Source: Calditrichota bacterium
GTDB taxonomy: Bacteria; Zhuqueibacterota; Zhuqueibacteria; Thermofontimicrobiales; Thermofontimicrobiaceae
DNA: 64,000 bases
Reading direction: 5' to 3'
Assembly (NCBI GenBank): GCA_013152715.1
Contig: JAADFU010000002.1
Location: 1-64,000, forward strand
Shown here: positions 17,063 through 25,885 of the stretch, piece by piece
How the letters are laid out: each line of letters starts with the position of its first letter
Position numbering within the stretch: the stretch's first letter is position 1
The notes under the pieces: model-generated
What the model was told of the DNA's origin: nothing
The model's database searches: none
What the model saw: the letters and a program-made list of their open reading frames with translations, nothing else
Made by a program: the position numbers and the translations under genes

Positions 17063-18826
17063 TCAATCCACAGCCACAATATCAGGCCCAACATATTTTT
17101 TGCCTGTTTGCTTCAGCGCATTTTCATAGACAACAACATCGATTCTTTGTCTCAACGATTCCAGCCATTGTTTTTCCAGGCTGTCTTTTTTAATTCGGCG
17201 CAGTCGCGATTGCACCAAGCGCTTCGCCTCATCGTAGCTTTGCAGCGTCGCTGGTTTTTCGCCCAGAACCTTGATAATGCTATAGCCTTTGCCAATCAGA
17301 ATCGGATCGGTCACGCCGCCAACTTTCACCTTGAAGGCCGGTTTTCCGATTCCTCCGCGGCCCCGTGAAATAAACCCAATTTTGCCTTTGTTTTTCTCCA
17401 AAGACTTCTTTTTATTGTACTGCTCGAACAAGCGGGTAAAATTTCTCCCGGCGCGAGCTAATTGAACAACTTTAGCGGCTATTTCTTTCGAGTTCACATA
17501 AATTTCCTGAACATCGCGCATGGGCGGATTTTTGAAATCCTCTCGATGTTCCTCGAAATATTTCTGATAATCTGCCTCTGTTAAATTCAATTTTTTGGAG
17601 ACGCGATCGCGGTAAATCATCTGAATCAACTGCGCCTCTTTGAAATTTTTCACCTGCTCCTTGACTATCGGATCTTTTTTAAGATCGTTTACATTAATCT
17701 CTTTTTCCAGTAAGTACTTTTGCGCCACTCTTTCGTCTAAAAAAGTTTTCACGTCGTCAAGCGTTCGAAATCGGGGTCTGCGGTGTGACGGATAAATGCT
17801 CAACACATCCACTACGTCTCTGACCGAAATGGTCGTGAACGATAATTCCGCAATGACCCGACTCAGTTCTGCCGCAGAAAATCGTTGTTCAAGCTTTTTG
17901 GGTTTTGATTTTTCCCCTGCCGGCGAACTCGGCTTTTGATTTATCCGATCCAAGAACATTTGCATCACTGCTGACTTATATTTCAGACGATACTTCTTCT
18001 TTAATTGGTCTAAATAATCATAAAAACCCTGTTCAATCTCCCGATTATGAACGCGCCAAATCGCCTGTTTAATTTGCTCCTTCTGCTGTTCATAAGGAGG
18101 CGCAGGATACTTTTTGATGTGAACAACCTTGACGATATAAAACGCGCTTCCTACTTCAATAGGATCGGAAATCTCATTTTCTTTTAAATCGAACACCGCG
18201 ACGTAAAGCGGATTTTTATAAGAAGTGGGTCCCCATTTCAAATAGCCCATGATGCCGCCCTGGGAAGCGGTTTTGGCGTCGTCGGATTCGCTCTTTGCAA
18301 TTTTATCAAACCTATCGCCTGATTTTAATTTACGAACAATCGCGCGCGCCCGCTGCAAAGCGCGAGAACGTGAATCAGGAACGTTGGGATCAAATTTCAC
18401 TACGATCTGTCGAATTTTCACCTCACGGTTCGCTTTGTGGTAGTAATCTTTCACGCGCGATTCCGGTACTATTTTTTCCACGACTTTCTTTTCCACGAGA
18501 CGGCGAAACATAATAGCGCGAGATCGCTCGTCCAGTCTCTTTTGAAAGAGAGTATCTAAATCCAACTTGCTTTGATAGGCGTCGATCAATTTGAGAGCAT
18601 TGTTAATCATGCCATTGAGATGCTTCTTTTTTTCTTCAAGCGTGGCTCCGCGCACCTGATTAGTCTTTTTATTTCTGGCAAAAGATTTGATAAAATCTTC
18701 TGCAGAAATTTTTTGACCGCCGACGCGTGCGACGAGTCGCTTATTTCTATCGCCGCAAGAAAATAATGTGACCAGCAACATCGCAGACAATGCAAGCGCC
18801 CAACCAAAACGACCGGAAATTTTCAT
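17063..18826 (-). CDS. Large parvulin-domain lipoprotein (PpiC/PrsA-like)
   Basis: This 587-residue protein has a signal peptide with a lipobox-like LFSC (Cys about 24). It has two parvulin-like segments. The first (about 135-240) contains VRQ/KIRQIVVKF, GGIMGYLKWG and AFYIVKVVHI. The second (about 445-545) contains MRDVQEIYVNS, KGKIGFISRGRGG and KGYSIIKVLGEKP. Between them is a long helical insertion with a second SurA_N-like stretch. Some catalytic parvulin residues look degenerate, so it may be a chaperone more than an isomerase; this is inference. It is the first gene of the foldase series after a ~140-nt gap from mfd. Confidence 0.82.
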   Translation of the reverse strand: MKISGRFGWALALSAMLLVTLFSCGDRNKRLVARVGGQKISAEDFIKSFARNKKTNQVRGATLEEKKKHLNGMINNALKLIDAYQSKLDLDTLFQKRLDERSRAIMFRRLVEKKVVEKIVPESRVKDYYHKANREVKIRQIVVKFDPNVPDSRSRALQRARAIVRKLKSGDRFDKIAKSESDDAKTASQGGIMGYLKWGPTSYKNPLYVAVFDLKENEISDPIEVGSAFYIVKVVHIKKYPAPPYEQQKEQIKQAIWRVHNREIEQGFYDYLDQLKKKYRLKYKSAVMQMFLDRINQKPSSPAGEKSKPKKLEQRFSAAELSRVIAELSFTTISVRDVVDVLSIYPSHRRPRFRTLDDVKTFLDERVAQKYLLEKEINVNDLKKDPIVKEQVKNFKEAQLIQMIYRDRVSKKLNLTEADYQKYFEEHREDFKNPPMRDVQEIYVNSKEIAAKVVQLARAGRNFTRLFEQYNKKKSLEKNKGKIGFISRGRGGIGKPAFKVKVGGVTDPILIGKGYSIIKVLGEKPATLQSYDEAKRLVQSRLRRIKKDSLEKQWLESLRQRIDVVVYENALKQTGKKYVGPDIVAVD

Positions 18827-18967
18827 TCCCTTCCTCCAAGTTTGTTAACCAACTGAAATTAAAGAGGTTAATCCACTATTATTTTTTAGAAACACACAAG
18901 CCCAATATAAACAAATAGTTACCATTTATTTTGGGGCGTTAAATTATCCTAAAAAAAGCTTCAACCG

Positions 18968-21900
18968 CTAATTTAAATTCATCAAGAAGTTTTTCCCATA
19001 CTCGAGCGGATCCGCTTCCTTTTCTGGAATAAGAATTTTTATGCCAAAGCCCTCTTCTTTTCCCTGCACAAATTGATACTCACCATGTGCTTTGTCTATT
19101 ATCCAACTGATTTTATTTTCAATTAGTTCCCGACTCGCTGCCTTGGCAATACGATCGCTGAAAAAGCACAACAGTTCTTGCGGGAAAAACTTGATTACTT
19201 TGAAATCATTTCTTTGCGCCAGCAATTTCAAAACAACAAAATTGAATAAATTTTTTGCGGGTTCAGGCATTCTGCCGAAGCGATCAATGACCTCTTCGCG
19301 AATCTGCTCCACTTTTTCGACTTCTGCCGCATTCGCCAGACGGCGATAAATATCCACTTTAAATTCCGGTCGGTCAATGTATTTGTCCGGCAGATAGGCG
19401 TCTTTTTCAAAAATAATTTTCACTTCTGTCCGCGGCTTGATTTCGGCAACCGGTTTTCCTTCCTGTTCCGCCTTTAATTCTTGAATCGCCTCATCGATTA
19501 TCTTGGTGTACAGATCAAATCCCAGCGCCACAATATGGCCGCTTTGTTCTGTCCCCAAAAGATTTCCCGCGCCTCTGATTTCCAAATCCCGCATCGCGAT
19601 ATTGAAACCAGCGCCCAAATCCGCAAATTCTTCAATAATTCGTAGCCGTTTGAGCGCACCTCGGGTCAGACTTTTAATCGACGGCGCCAGCAAATATGCA
19701 AATGCCTGCTGATCCGAGCGCCCCACACGGCCGCGCAATTGATACAATTGAGACAAACCAAATCGATCTGCACGATTAATAATCATAGTATTCACATTGG
19801 GAATGTCCAGACCGGACTCGATAATCATCGTGGAAACAAGGCAATGGTACTTGCGCGTGGCAAAATCCCACATCACTTTTTCCAACTGCCGCTCATCCAT
19901 CTGTCCGTGCGCTACAGCGACACTAATTTCCGGTACATGGCGGCGAATGATATTTGCCATCGACTCGATCGTGCCCACGCGATTGTGTACAAAAAAAACC
20001 TGTCCTCCGCGATCGACTTCTTTTAAAATAGCGCTCCGAATCAAATCCAAATTAAACGGCGCAATCTCGGTATGAATTGAGCGCCTGTTTTGCGGAGCCG
20101 TTGCGATTAAAGACATGTCCCGAATGCCCAGCAGCGCCATGTTTAACGTTCTCGGTATTGGCGTCGCCGACATGGATAAAACATCTACATTCACGTACTT
20201 CGTTTTGAGCTGTTCTTTTTTGTTGACGCCAAATCGATGTTCTTCATCGATGATCAGCAATCCCAAATTTTTGAATTGAACATCTTTGGACAGCAGCCGA
20301 TGTGTGCCGATGACGACGTCTATTTTTCCCTGCGCCAATTTTTCGATGATGTACTTCTGCTCCGAACGTGAACGAAAACGAGAAAGCATCTCTATTCTCA
20401 CAGGAAATTTTTCCAGCCGCTTCTTGAATAATTCATAATGCTGCAGCGCAAGAATGGTCGTCGGCACTAAAACAGCCGCTTGTTTGTTATCATTAACCGC
20501 TTTAAAAGCGGCGCGAATGGCGACCTCGGTTTTTCCGTAACCCACATCGCCACAAATGACGCGATCCATGGGGTAGGTTTTCTCCATGTCTCTTTTTACC
20601 TCTATCGTCGCTTTGCGCTGATCCGGCGTGTCTTCGAACTCAAAAGAGGCTTCCAATTCCTTTTGCCACAAACTGTCTTCGGAAAAAGCGTGTCCAGACT
20701 GGAGTTTTCTTTTCGCGTAAAGTACTGTGAGTTTCCGCGCGATATCTTTGATTCGCTTTTTGGTCCGTTTTTTTAAGCGATCCCAATCTTTGGAGCCCAA
20801 TTTTGAAATTGTGGGAATGGCTCCTTCTTTGGCGGAATATTTCTGGATGCGATCCATTCGCTCCAGCGGCACATACAGCATGTCTCCGTCGCGATATTCG
20901 ATACTCAGACACTCGCGCTCGTGGCCCAAAACGGTGATTTTTTTCAGCCCGCGATAAATGCCGATCCCTTTATCCACATGCACCACAAAATCGCCGACGC
21001 TCAATGTATTGAGTTGCTGCACCGTCAAGCCCTGAGGTATTTTTTTCCTCTTTCTCCAGCGAGAACGGCGACCGTAAAATTGATTATCGGTTAAAACGAC
21101 AATTTGCCCCTGCCGAAAAATGAATCCCTGACTCAACCCCGAAACGACAAATTGCATTTTATCGAGATTTACACCGGCGTCTTCGAACAATTCGCTCAGC
21201 CTTTCTACTTGTTCTGCCCGTGCGCACAAAAAGAAAATTTGATTCTCGCTCCTCCCCGAATTGGTCATTCCGGCATAAGCGGCTACTTTTGTCTTCAGCA
21301 GTTTAACGTTTCCGTGCAGCGACTCCTGTTCCTGGGCGCCAAAATCAATGACTTCGGAAAAATCTCTGTCAGGAAGAAAAGAATTGTGTTCGATACGAGT
21401 GAATTTTTCGAGCTTTTGTTTAATTTTCTCCCAGGGAAAAAACAAATCACCCATATTTGTTTGTTTTTTAATGAGTTGTGTCGTTTGCTGCGGATTGTAC
21501 CCAAAAAATTCTTCAAGATTTCTCTCGATAAGCGGCTTTTCGTCGACAACCACAATGGCAGTATCATCAAAATAGTCAAGAATTGACTTTTCAAAGGAAA
21601 GTGAATTTTCATCGGTCTGTTCAGGAAATTGAGAATAAACCGCTAATTCATGAATCTTGTTAACCGAGCGTTGCGTAACCGGGTCGTAGCTTCTGATCGA
21701 TTCGATTTTATCGCCAAAAAATTCTACGCGGTACGGCGAGTCGCTTCCATAAGGAAAAATATCCACGATGCCGCCGCGAACGCTCATCTCGCCCCAGCTT
21801 TCTGCCAAATATTCGCGCACAAAGCCCAGATCAGATAGCATTTTTTTGACAAATTCAAAATCCAAAATTTTCCCGACTTCAAAATATAGTCTTTGCGCGC

Positions 21901-22309
21901 GGAAATCAGCCAACGAAGGAAATTTGTGCGCTAATGTTTTTGCCGGCAAAATAGTGATAAATTTTTTCTTTTCCAGAAGCTTCTGAATTGCTGACAACAG
22001 TTCGTTTTTGAGATGATCGTCGTAAAGAGAGCCTTTCGCAGCAAATTCTCTCAGACGAGGGAACGAAGCGACTCGGCTCTGGCCTAACAGAGATTCCAAA
22101 TCGTCGCGAAAAAGCTCTTCGCTCCCTTCTTCGCCCGTAATAAAAATAATCGGGCGATGCAGGTTTTTGTACAGCGCCGCTAAAAAAAGAGCTCGCAACG
22201 AACCTGCCAGCCCTTTGATGTAAATCTCTCTTTTCGATTGAATACCAGAAAGAATCCGCTTTACCGGGTGAGATTTTTCAACAATATGTAAAATGTCTTC
22301 TACTGTCAT
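18968..22309 (-). CDS. mfd: Transcription-repair coupling factor Mfd
   Basis: At 1113 residues the protein matches full-length Mfd. It displaces RNA polymerase stalled at DNA lesions and recruits UvrA. The order is the UvrB-like N-terminal module (RGGIVDIFPYGSDSPYRVEFFG near 180-205), the RNA-polymerase-interacting domain (VGDFVVHVDKGIGIYRGL near 436), the helicase core with Walker A GDVGYGKTEVA near 585 and DEEHR near 688, and the C-terminal TRCF domain. The ATG is 7 nt after the murQ stop, so the two are probably co-transcribed, an unusual pairing. Confidence 0.97.
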   Translation of the reverse strand: MTVEDILHIVEKSHPVKRILSGIQSKREIYIKGLAGSLRALFLAALYKNLHRPIIFITGEEGSEELFRDDLESLLGQSRVASFPRLREFAAKGSLYDDHLKNELLSAIQKLLEKKKFITILPAKTLAHKFPSLADFRAQRLYFEVGKILDFEFVKKMLSDLGFVREYLAESWGEMSVRGGIVDIFPYGSDSPYRVEFFGDKIESIRSYDPVTQRSVNKIHELAVYSQFPEQTDENSLSFEKSILDYFDDTAIVVVDEKPLIERNLEEFFGYNPQQTTQLIKKQTNMGDLFFPWEKIKQKLEKFTRIEHNSFLPDRDFSEVIDFGAQEQESLHGNVKLLKTKVAAYAGMTNSGRSENQIFFLCARAEQVERLSELFEDAGVNLDKMQFVVSGLSQGFIFRQGQIVVLTDNQFYGRRSRWRKRKKIPQGLTVQQLNTLSVGDFVVHVDKGIGIYRGLKKITVLGHERECLSIEYRDGDMLYVPLERMDRIQKYSAKEGAIPTISKLGSKDWDRLKKRTKKRIKDIARKLTVLYAKRKLQSGHAFSEDSLWQKELEASFEFEDTPDQRKATIEVKRDMEKTYPMDRVICGDVGYGKTEVAIRAAFKAVNDNKQAAVLVPTTILALQHYELFKKRLEKFPVRIEMLSRFRSRSEQKYIIEKLAQGKIDVVIGTHRLLSKDVQFKNLGLLIIDEEHRFGVNKKEQLKTKYVNVDVLSMSATPIPRTLNMALLGIRDMSLIATAPQNRRSIHTEIAPFNLDLIRSAILKEVDRGGQVFFVHNRVGTIESMANIIRRHVPEISVAVAHGQMDERQLEKVMWDFATRKYHCLVSTMIIESGLDIPNVNTMIINRADRFGLSQLYQLRGRVGRSDQQAFAYLLAPSIKSLTRGALKRLRIIEEFADLGAGFNIAMRDLEIRGAGNLLGTEQSGHIVALGFDLYTKIIDEAIQELKAEQEGKPVAEIKPRTEVKIIFEKDAYLPDKYIDRPEFKVDIYRRLANAAEVEKVEQIREEVIDRFGRMPEPAKNLFNFVVLKLLAQRNDFKVIKFFPQELLCFFSDRIAKAASRELIENKISWIIDKAHGEYQFVQGKEEGFGIKILIPEKEADPLEYGKNFLMNLN

Positions 22310-22316
22310 AATTTGA

Positions 22317-23234
22317 TTAAAAATTGCCTTCGATTGCCTTTCTTACAAATCCGTCCGATAAATTTAACCGCCTCTGCGCTTCTTTTTTATCCACGCCCTT
22401 CAAAATCATCACTAACGCCGTTTTTACATGACCTTCCGCTTCTTTGAGTACTTTTTTCGCCGTATCGTAGTCGACTCCCGTGACCATGATCACTGTCCTT
22501 TTGGAGCGCTCTTCCAATTTTTTTGACGTCATCTGCAGATCGACCATCATATTGTTGTAAACTTTTCCCAGACGAATCATGGTCGTCGTGGTCAACATAT
22601 TTAACACCAATTTTTGCGCGGTGCCGGCCTTCATCCGCGTAGAGCCCATAATTACTTCCGGGCCGACAACAGGGCAAATCGCGACATCGACATCCAACTC
22701 CAATTGTTCGCGATGAGTACAGGTCACGTACAGCGTCTTGGCACCTATTTTTCGCGCTTGTTCGATTGCTCCGACGACGTAAGGAGTAATTCTGCTGGCG
22801 GAAATTCCGCACGCGACATCTTTAGCCGTAAAGCCAATTGCCATCAAATCGCGGGCTCCGTCCTCTTTTCTGTCCTCGGCGCCTTCCTGGGCTTCCACTA
22901 ACGCCCTATTTCCGCCGGCAATGATTCCCCGAACCAAATTTTTATCCGCTCCAAAAGTAGGAGGAATTTCCGAGGCATCTAAAACACCGAGTCTGCCGCT
23001 GGTGCCGGCGCCTACGTAAATTAGCCGGCCGCCATTTTTTATTGCATTTACGACGATTTCCACTGCCTGCGCAATGTAAGGAATTTGTTTCTCTACTACC
23101 AGGGGAACGGTTTTATCTTGTTTGTTGATCACGAGCAAAATTTCTTCCACACTCATTGAATCCAGCCCCATTGTGTCAGGATTCTGCTTTTCAGTTACCA
23201 ACGTTTTCAACTTCTCATATAAATTTGATTCCAA
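22317..23234 (-). CDS. murQ: N-acetylmuramic acid 6-phosphate etherase MurQ
   Basis: MurQ cleaves the lactyl ether of MurNAc-6-phosphate, giving GlcNAc-6-phosphate and lactate in cell-wall recycling. The family motifs are clear: a SIS-domain segment YVGAGTSGRLGVLDASE near residue 70, GGNRALVEAQEGAEDR, and GSTRMKAGTAQK. I start it at a TTG (23234) because GGAGGAG lies exactly 7 nt upstream and the resulting 305 residues match the family's ~300. The ATG at 23276 would add 14 unconserved residues inside rsmG. Its usual neighbours (transporter, amidase) are absent; related kinases are at 45088 and 46058. Confidence 0.93.
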   Translation of the reverse strand: MESNLYEKLKTLVTEKQNPDTMGLDSMSVEEILLVINKQDKTVPLVVEKQIPYIAQAVEIVVNAIKNGGRLIYVGAGTSGRLGVLDASEIPPTFGADKNLVRGIIAGGNRALVEAQEGAEDRKEDGARDLMAIGFTAKDVACGISASRITPYVVGAIEQARKIGAKTLYVTCTHREQLELDVDVAICPVVGPEVIMGSTRMKAGTAQKLVLNMLTTTTMIRLGKVYNNMMVDLQMTSKKLEERSKRTVIMVTGVDYDTAKKVLKEAEGHVKTALVMILKGVDKKEAQRRLNLSDGFVRKAIEGNF

Positions 23235-23241
23235 CTTACAA

Positions 23242-23248
23242 CTCCTCC
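23242..23248 (-). promoter_or_regulatory. Strong Shine-Dalgarno sequence fixing the murQ TTG start
   Basis: On the minus strand GGAGGAG ends 7 nt before TTG at 23234. It is the best ribosome binding site in this neighbourhood and decides the murQ start. Confidence 0.8.
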
Positions 23249-23251
23249 ATT

Positions 23252-23911
23252 TTAGACTTTCACGTACACAAGGCATCTTTTTCTTGCCGGATCTACTAAT
23301 TGATGATCCATTTCTTTGCTTTTCACCGTTTCGATTAGATGGTTTTGCTTCAATTCTTCAATTTCCGAATTCACATCTCCGCCTTTCCAGGCGATGAAAA
23401 ATCCTTCTTTTTTCAACAATGCTTTTGTCCAACCAAAAACGACAGCGAGTTTTGCCACGGCTCGCGTCACGACAAAATCAAAAGAATGAACTAAGTTATC
23501 TTCCCGCCGCAGATTTTCACAGCGATCCATTATCACGCGCACATTTTTTAAATCCAAACCTTCAGCCACTTCCTTCAAAAAAAGCGCTTTCATTCGTTTC
23601 GATTCATTGAGAAAAACCTCAAGTTCAGGACGCAAAATAGCAATGGGAATGCCTGGAAAGCCGCCGCCGCTGCCAACGTCTAACATTTTTCCTTTGTTTG
23701 GAACAAAAAAATCAGCGAAGATAGCCAGCGACTCGGCAAAATGGTGCTCAACAATGTGAGCCGTATCGCTGCGAGAAATCAGATTTGTGCGCTGATTCCA
23801 TTGCTGCAATAACTGATAATAACGCGCAAAACGGCTAATCTGAAAAGCAGAACCCGGTTCGCCTATCAGAGCAAAAATATTCTCTAATTTCTCTCTATCC
23901 TCGTTTCTCAT
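23252..23911 (-). CDS. rsmG: 16S rRNA (guanine-N7) methyltransferase RsmG (GidB)
   Basis: This 219-residue protein methylates the N7 of G527 in 16S rRNA. It shows the RsmG SAM-binding motif LDVGSGGGFPG (77-87), the WNQRTNLIS element (38-46) that precedes it in the family, and FDFVVTRAVAKL later. It lies downstream of mnmG, the common mnmG-rsmG arrangement, with a parS-like site in the 30-nt gap. In many bacteria parAB follow; here murQ does. Confidence 0.96.
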   Translation of the reverse strand: MRNEDREKLENIFALIGEPGSAFQISRFARYYQLLQQWNQRTNLISRSDTAHIVEHHFAESLAIFADFFVPNKGKMLDVGSGGGFPGIPIAILRPELEVFLNESKRMKALFLKEVAEGLDLKNVRVIMDRCENLRREDNLVHSFDFVVTRAVAKLAVVFGWTKALLKKEGFFIAWKGGDVNSEIEELKQNHLIETVKSKEMDHQLVDPARKRCLVYVKV

Positions 23912-23923
23912 TCTCTTTCAAAT

Positions 23924-23939
23924 TGTTTCACGTGGAACA
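23924..23939. promoter_or_regulatory. parS-like centromere site 1
   Basis: TGTTTCACGTGGAACA is the exact reverse complement of TGTTCCACGTGAAACA, the widely conserved ParB-binding parS consensus. It sits in the mnmG-rsmG gap, about 7 kb from the origin. Confidence 0.88.
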
Positions 23940-23941
23940 TT

Positions 23942-25828
23942 TTAACCAGCCATCTTTTTCATGGCAACCAATAACACGGCGATATCCGAAGGAGATACTC
24001 CGGCAATACGAGAAGCCTGACCTATGGAACGCGGCTGTATTTTTTTTAATTTCTCCCGCGATTCTCGGGAAAGAGACGCCACATCTTCAAAATTGAAACC
24101 CGCCGGGATTTTCTTGTTTTCCAACTTGCGAAATTTTTCCACCTGCGCTTGCTGTCTTTTTAGATATCCCTCGTATTTGATTTCAATCTCCACTTGCTCG
24201 CAAACTGATTTCAGCAGCGAATCTTTTTCCGCTTTAAAAAGCGGGTGGTCTAAAATTCCCCCGAAATCCTCTAATTTTAATTCAGGCCGCTTGAGCAAAT
24301 GGTACAGCGATGCCTTTTCAGAAATCGTTGACCGCTGTCTTTGCTGCAGAATCGGATTAATATCTTCAGGCGCGATCATTGTTTTTTTGAATTCTTCAAT
24401 GTAACGAGCGATGAGTTGTTTCTTTTGTGTGACGCGTCGGTAAAAATTTTCGGGTATCAGTCCAAACCCATGCCCGAAATGCGACAGTCGTAAATCCGCA
24501 TTATCCTGGCGCAGCAGCAGGCGATACTCTGACAGCGAGGTAAAAATACGATATGGCTCATCGATTTCGCGATTAATCAAATCGTCGATCAAAACGCCAA
24601 TGTATGCCTGAGATCTATCGAGAATGAAAGGCGATTCATGGCGTAATTTTCGTGTTGCATTTACCGCAGCCACAAATCCCTGCACTGCTGCCTCTTCGTA
24701 ACCGGACGTGCCATTTATCTGACCAGCAAAATAGAGATTTTCCACCAACTTGGTTTCCAGTGTTGCTTTCAATTGGTTGGGCGGAAAAAAATCATATTCG
24801 ATGGCGTAGCCCAGACGAGTTACCTTGACATTTTCCAGCCCCGGCACGGTGCGCAAACCTAAAATTTGCGTATCTTCGGGCAAAGAAGTAGAAAATCCGT
24901 TCACGTAATACTCGCTTGTATCCCTGCCTTCGGGTTCGAGATAAAGCTGATGACTAATTCTGTCGGGAAATTGATCCAGCTTGGTCTCTATTGAAGGACA
25001 ATAGCGCGGGCCCACGCCGATTATTTTCCCGGCAAACAGCGGCGACCGGACAAATCCAGAACGGAGAATTTCGTGAGTCTTTTCGTTAGTCGCCGTCAAA
25101 AAACACGGCACCTGCTGCTGGGTAATTTTTTCCGTTTGAAAAGAAAACGGTACCGGCTCCGGGTCTCCGGGCTGTTCGACCATTTTGGTGAAATCAGCCG
25201 TTCTGCCGTCGATGCGCGGCGGTGTTCCCGTTTTAAGTCTGCCGGCACGAAAACCGATTTTCACAAGACTCTCAGTGATCCCGGTCGCGGCAAATTCCCC
25301 GGCTCGCCCAGCAGGAAAACTCGTCATGCCAATATGTACCAGCCCATTCAAAAAAGTACCCGCCGTCAGAATCACTGCTTTGCCACGAATCTCGCTGCCG
25401 GTAAAAATACGAACGCCAACACATTTGTTTTTTTCTACAAGCACCTCAGTGGCCATCGCCTGCAGTAAATCCAGATTCTCTTGCTTTTCTATGGCACGAC
25501 GCATACGCACGCTGTAGCCCAGTCGATCCGCCTGAGCGCGCAGAGACCACACAGCCGGGCCTTTGGATTTATTCAACATGCGAAATTGGATTCCTTCGTC
25601 ATCGATAGCTTTTCCCATTTCTCCGCCCAAAGCATCTAGCTCGCGCACCAAATGTCCTTTGGCCAGACCTCCGATTGCCGGGTTGCAGGACATCTGGGCA
25701 ATGGTAAAAATATTCATGGTGATGAGAAGTGTTTTCATTCCCATTCTCGCCGCAGCAAGGGCAGCCTCACTTCCGGCGTGCCCCCCGCCAACAACGATGA
25801 CGTCGTACTGTTCTCTGAAATTGCTCAT
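23942..25828 (-). CDS. mnmG: tRNA uridine-34 carboxymethylaminomethyl synthase, FAD subunit MnmG (GidA)
   Basis: The 628-residue length and motifs fit MnmG: the N-terminal FAD-binding VVGGGHAGSEAALAAARMG (from about residue 12), CNPAIGGLAKGHLVRE near 48-63, a LKTGTPPRIDGRT segment near 200, PSIETKLD near 270, and the helical C-terminal tail. With MnmE it installs cmnm5 on U34 of certain tRNAs. It lies between mnmE and rsmG, flanked on each side by a parS-like site. Confidence 0.97.
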   Translation of the reverse strand: MSNFREQYDVIVVGGGHAGSEAALAAARMGMKTLLITMNIFTIAQMSCNPAIGGLAKGHLVRELDALGGEMGKAIDDEGIQFRMLNKSKGPAVWSLRAQADRLGYSVRMRRAIEKQENLDLLQAMATEVLVEKNKCVGVRIFTGSEIRGKAVILTAGTFLNGLVHIGMTSFPAGRAGEFAATGITESLVKIGFRAGRLKTGTPPRIDGRTADFTKMVEQPGDPEPVPFSFQTEKITQQQVPCFLTATNEKTHEILRSGFVRSPLFAGKIIGVGPRYCPSIETKLDQFPDRISHQLYLEPEGRDTSEYYVNGFSTSLPEDTQILGLRTVPGLENVKVTRLGYAIEYDFFPPNQLKATLETKLVENLYFAGQINGTSGYEEAAVQGFVAAVNATRKLRHESPFILDRSQAYIGVLIDDLINREIDEPYRIFTSLSEYRLLLRQDNADLRLSHFGHGFGLIPENFYRRVTQKKQLIARYIEEFKKTMIAPEDINPILQQRQRSTISEKASLYHLLKRPELKLEDFGGILDHPLFKAEKDSLLKSVCEQVEIEIKYEGYLKRQQAQVEKFRKLENKKIPAGFNFEDVASLSRESREKLKKIQPRSIGQASRIAGVSPSDIAVLLVAMKKMAG

Positions 25829-25848
25829 TCTTATTTTTCTAAAAAATT

Positions 25849-25864
25849 TGTTCCACGTGAAACA
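25849..25864. promoter_or_regulatory. parS-like centromere site 2
   Basis: TGTTCCACGTGAAACA matches the parS consensus TGTTNCACGTGAAACA at every position. It lies in the mnmE-mnmG gap, about 5 kb from the origin, in inverted orientation to site 1. Confidence 0.9.
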
Positions 25865-25885
25865 ATTAAGTTAACGATTCGATTC

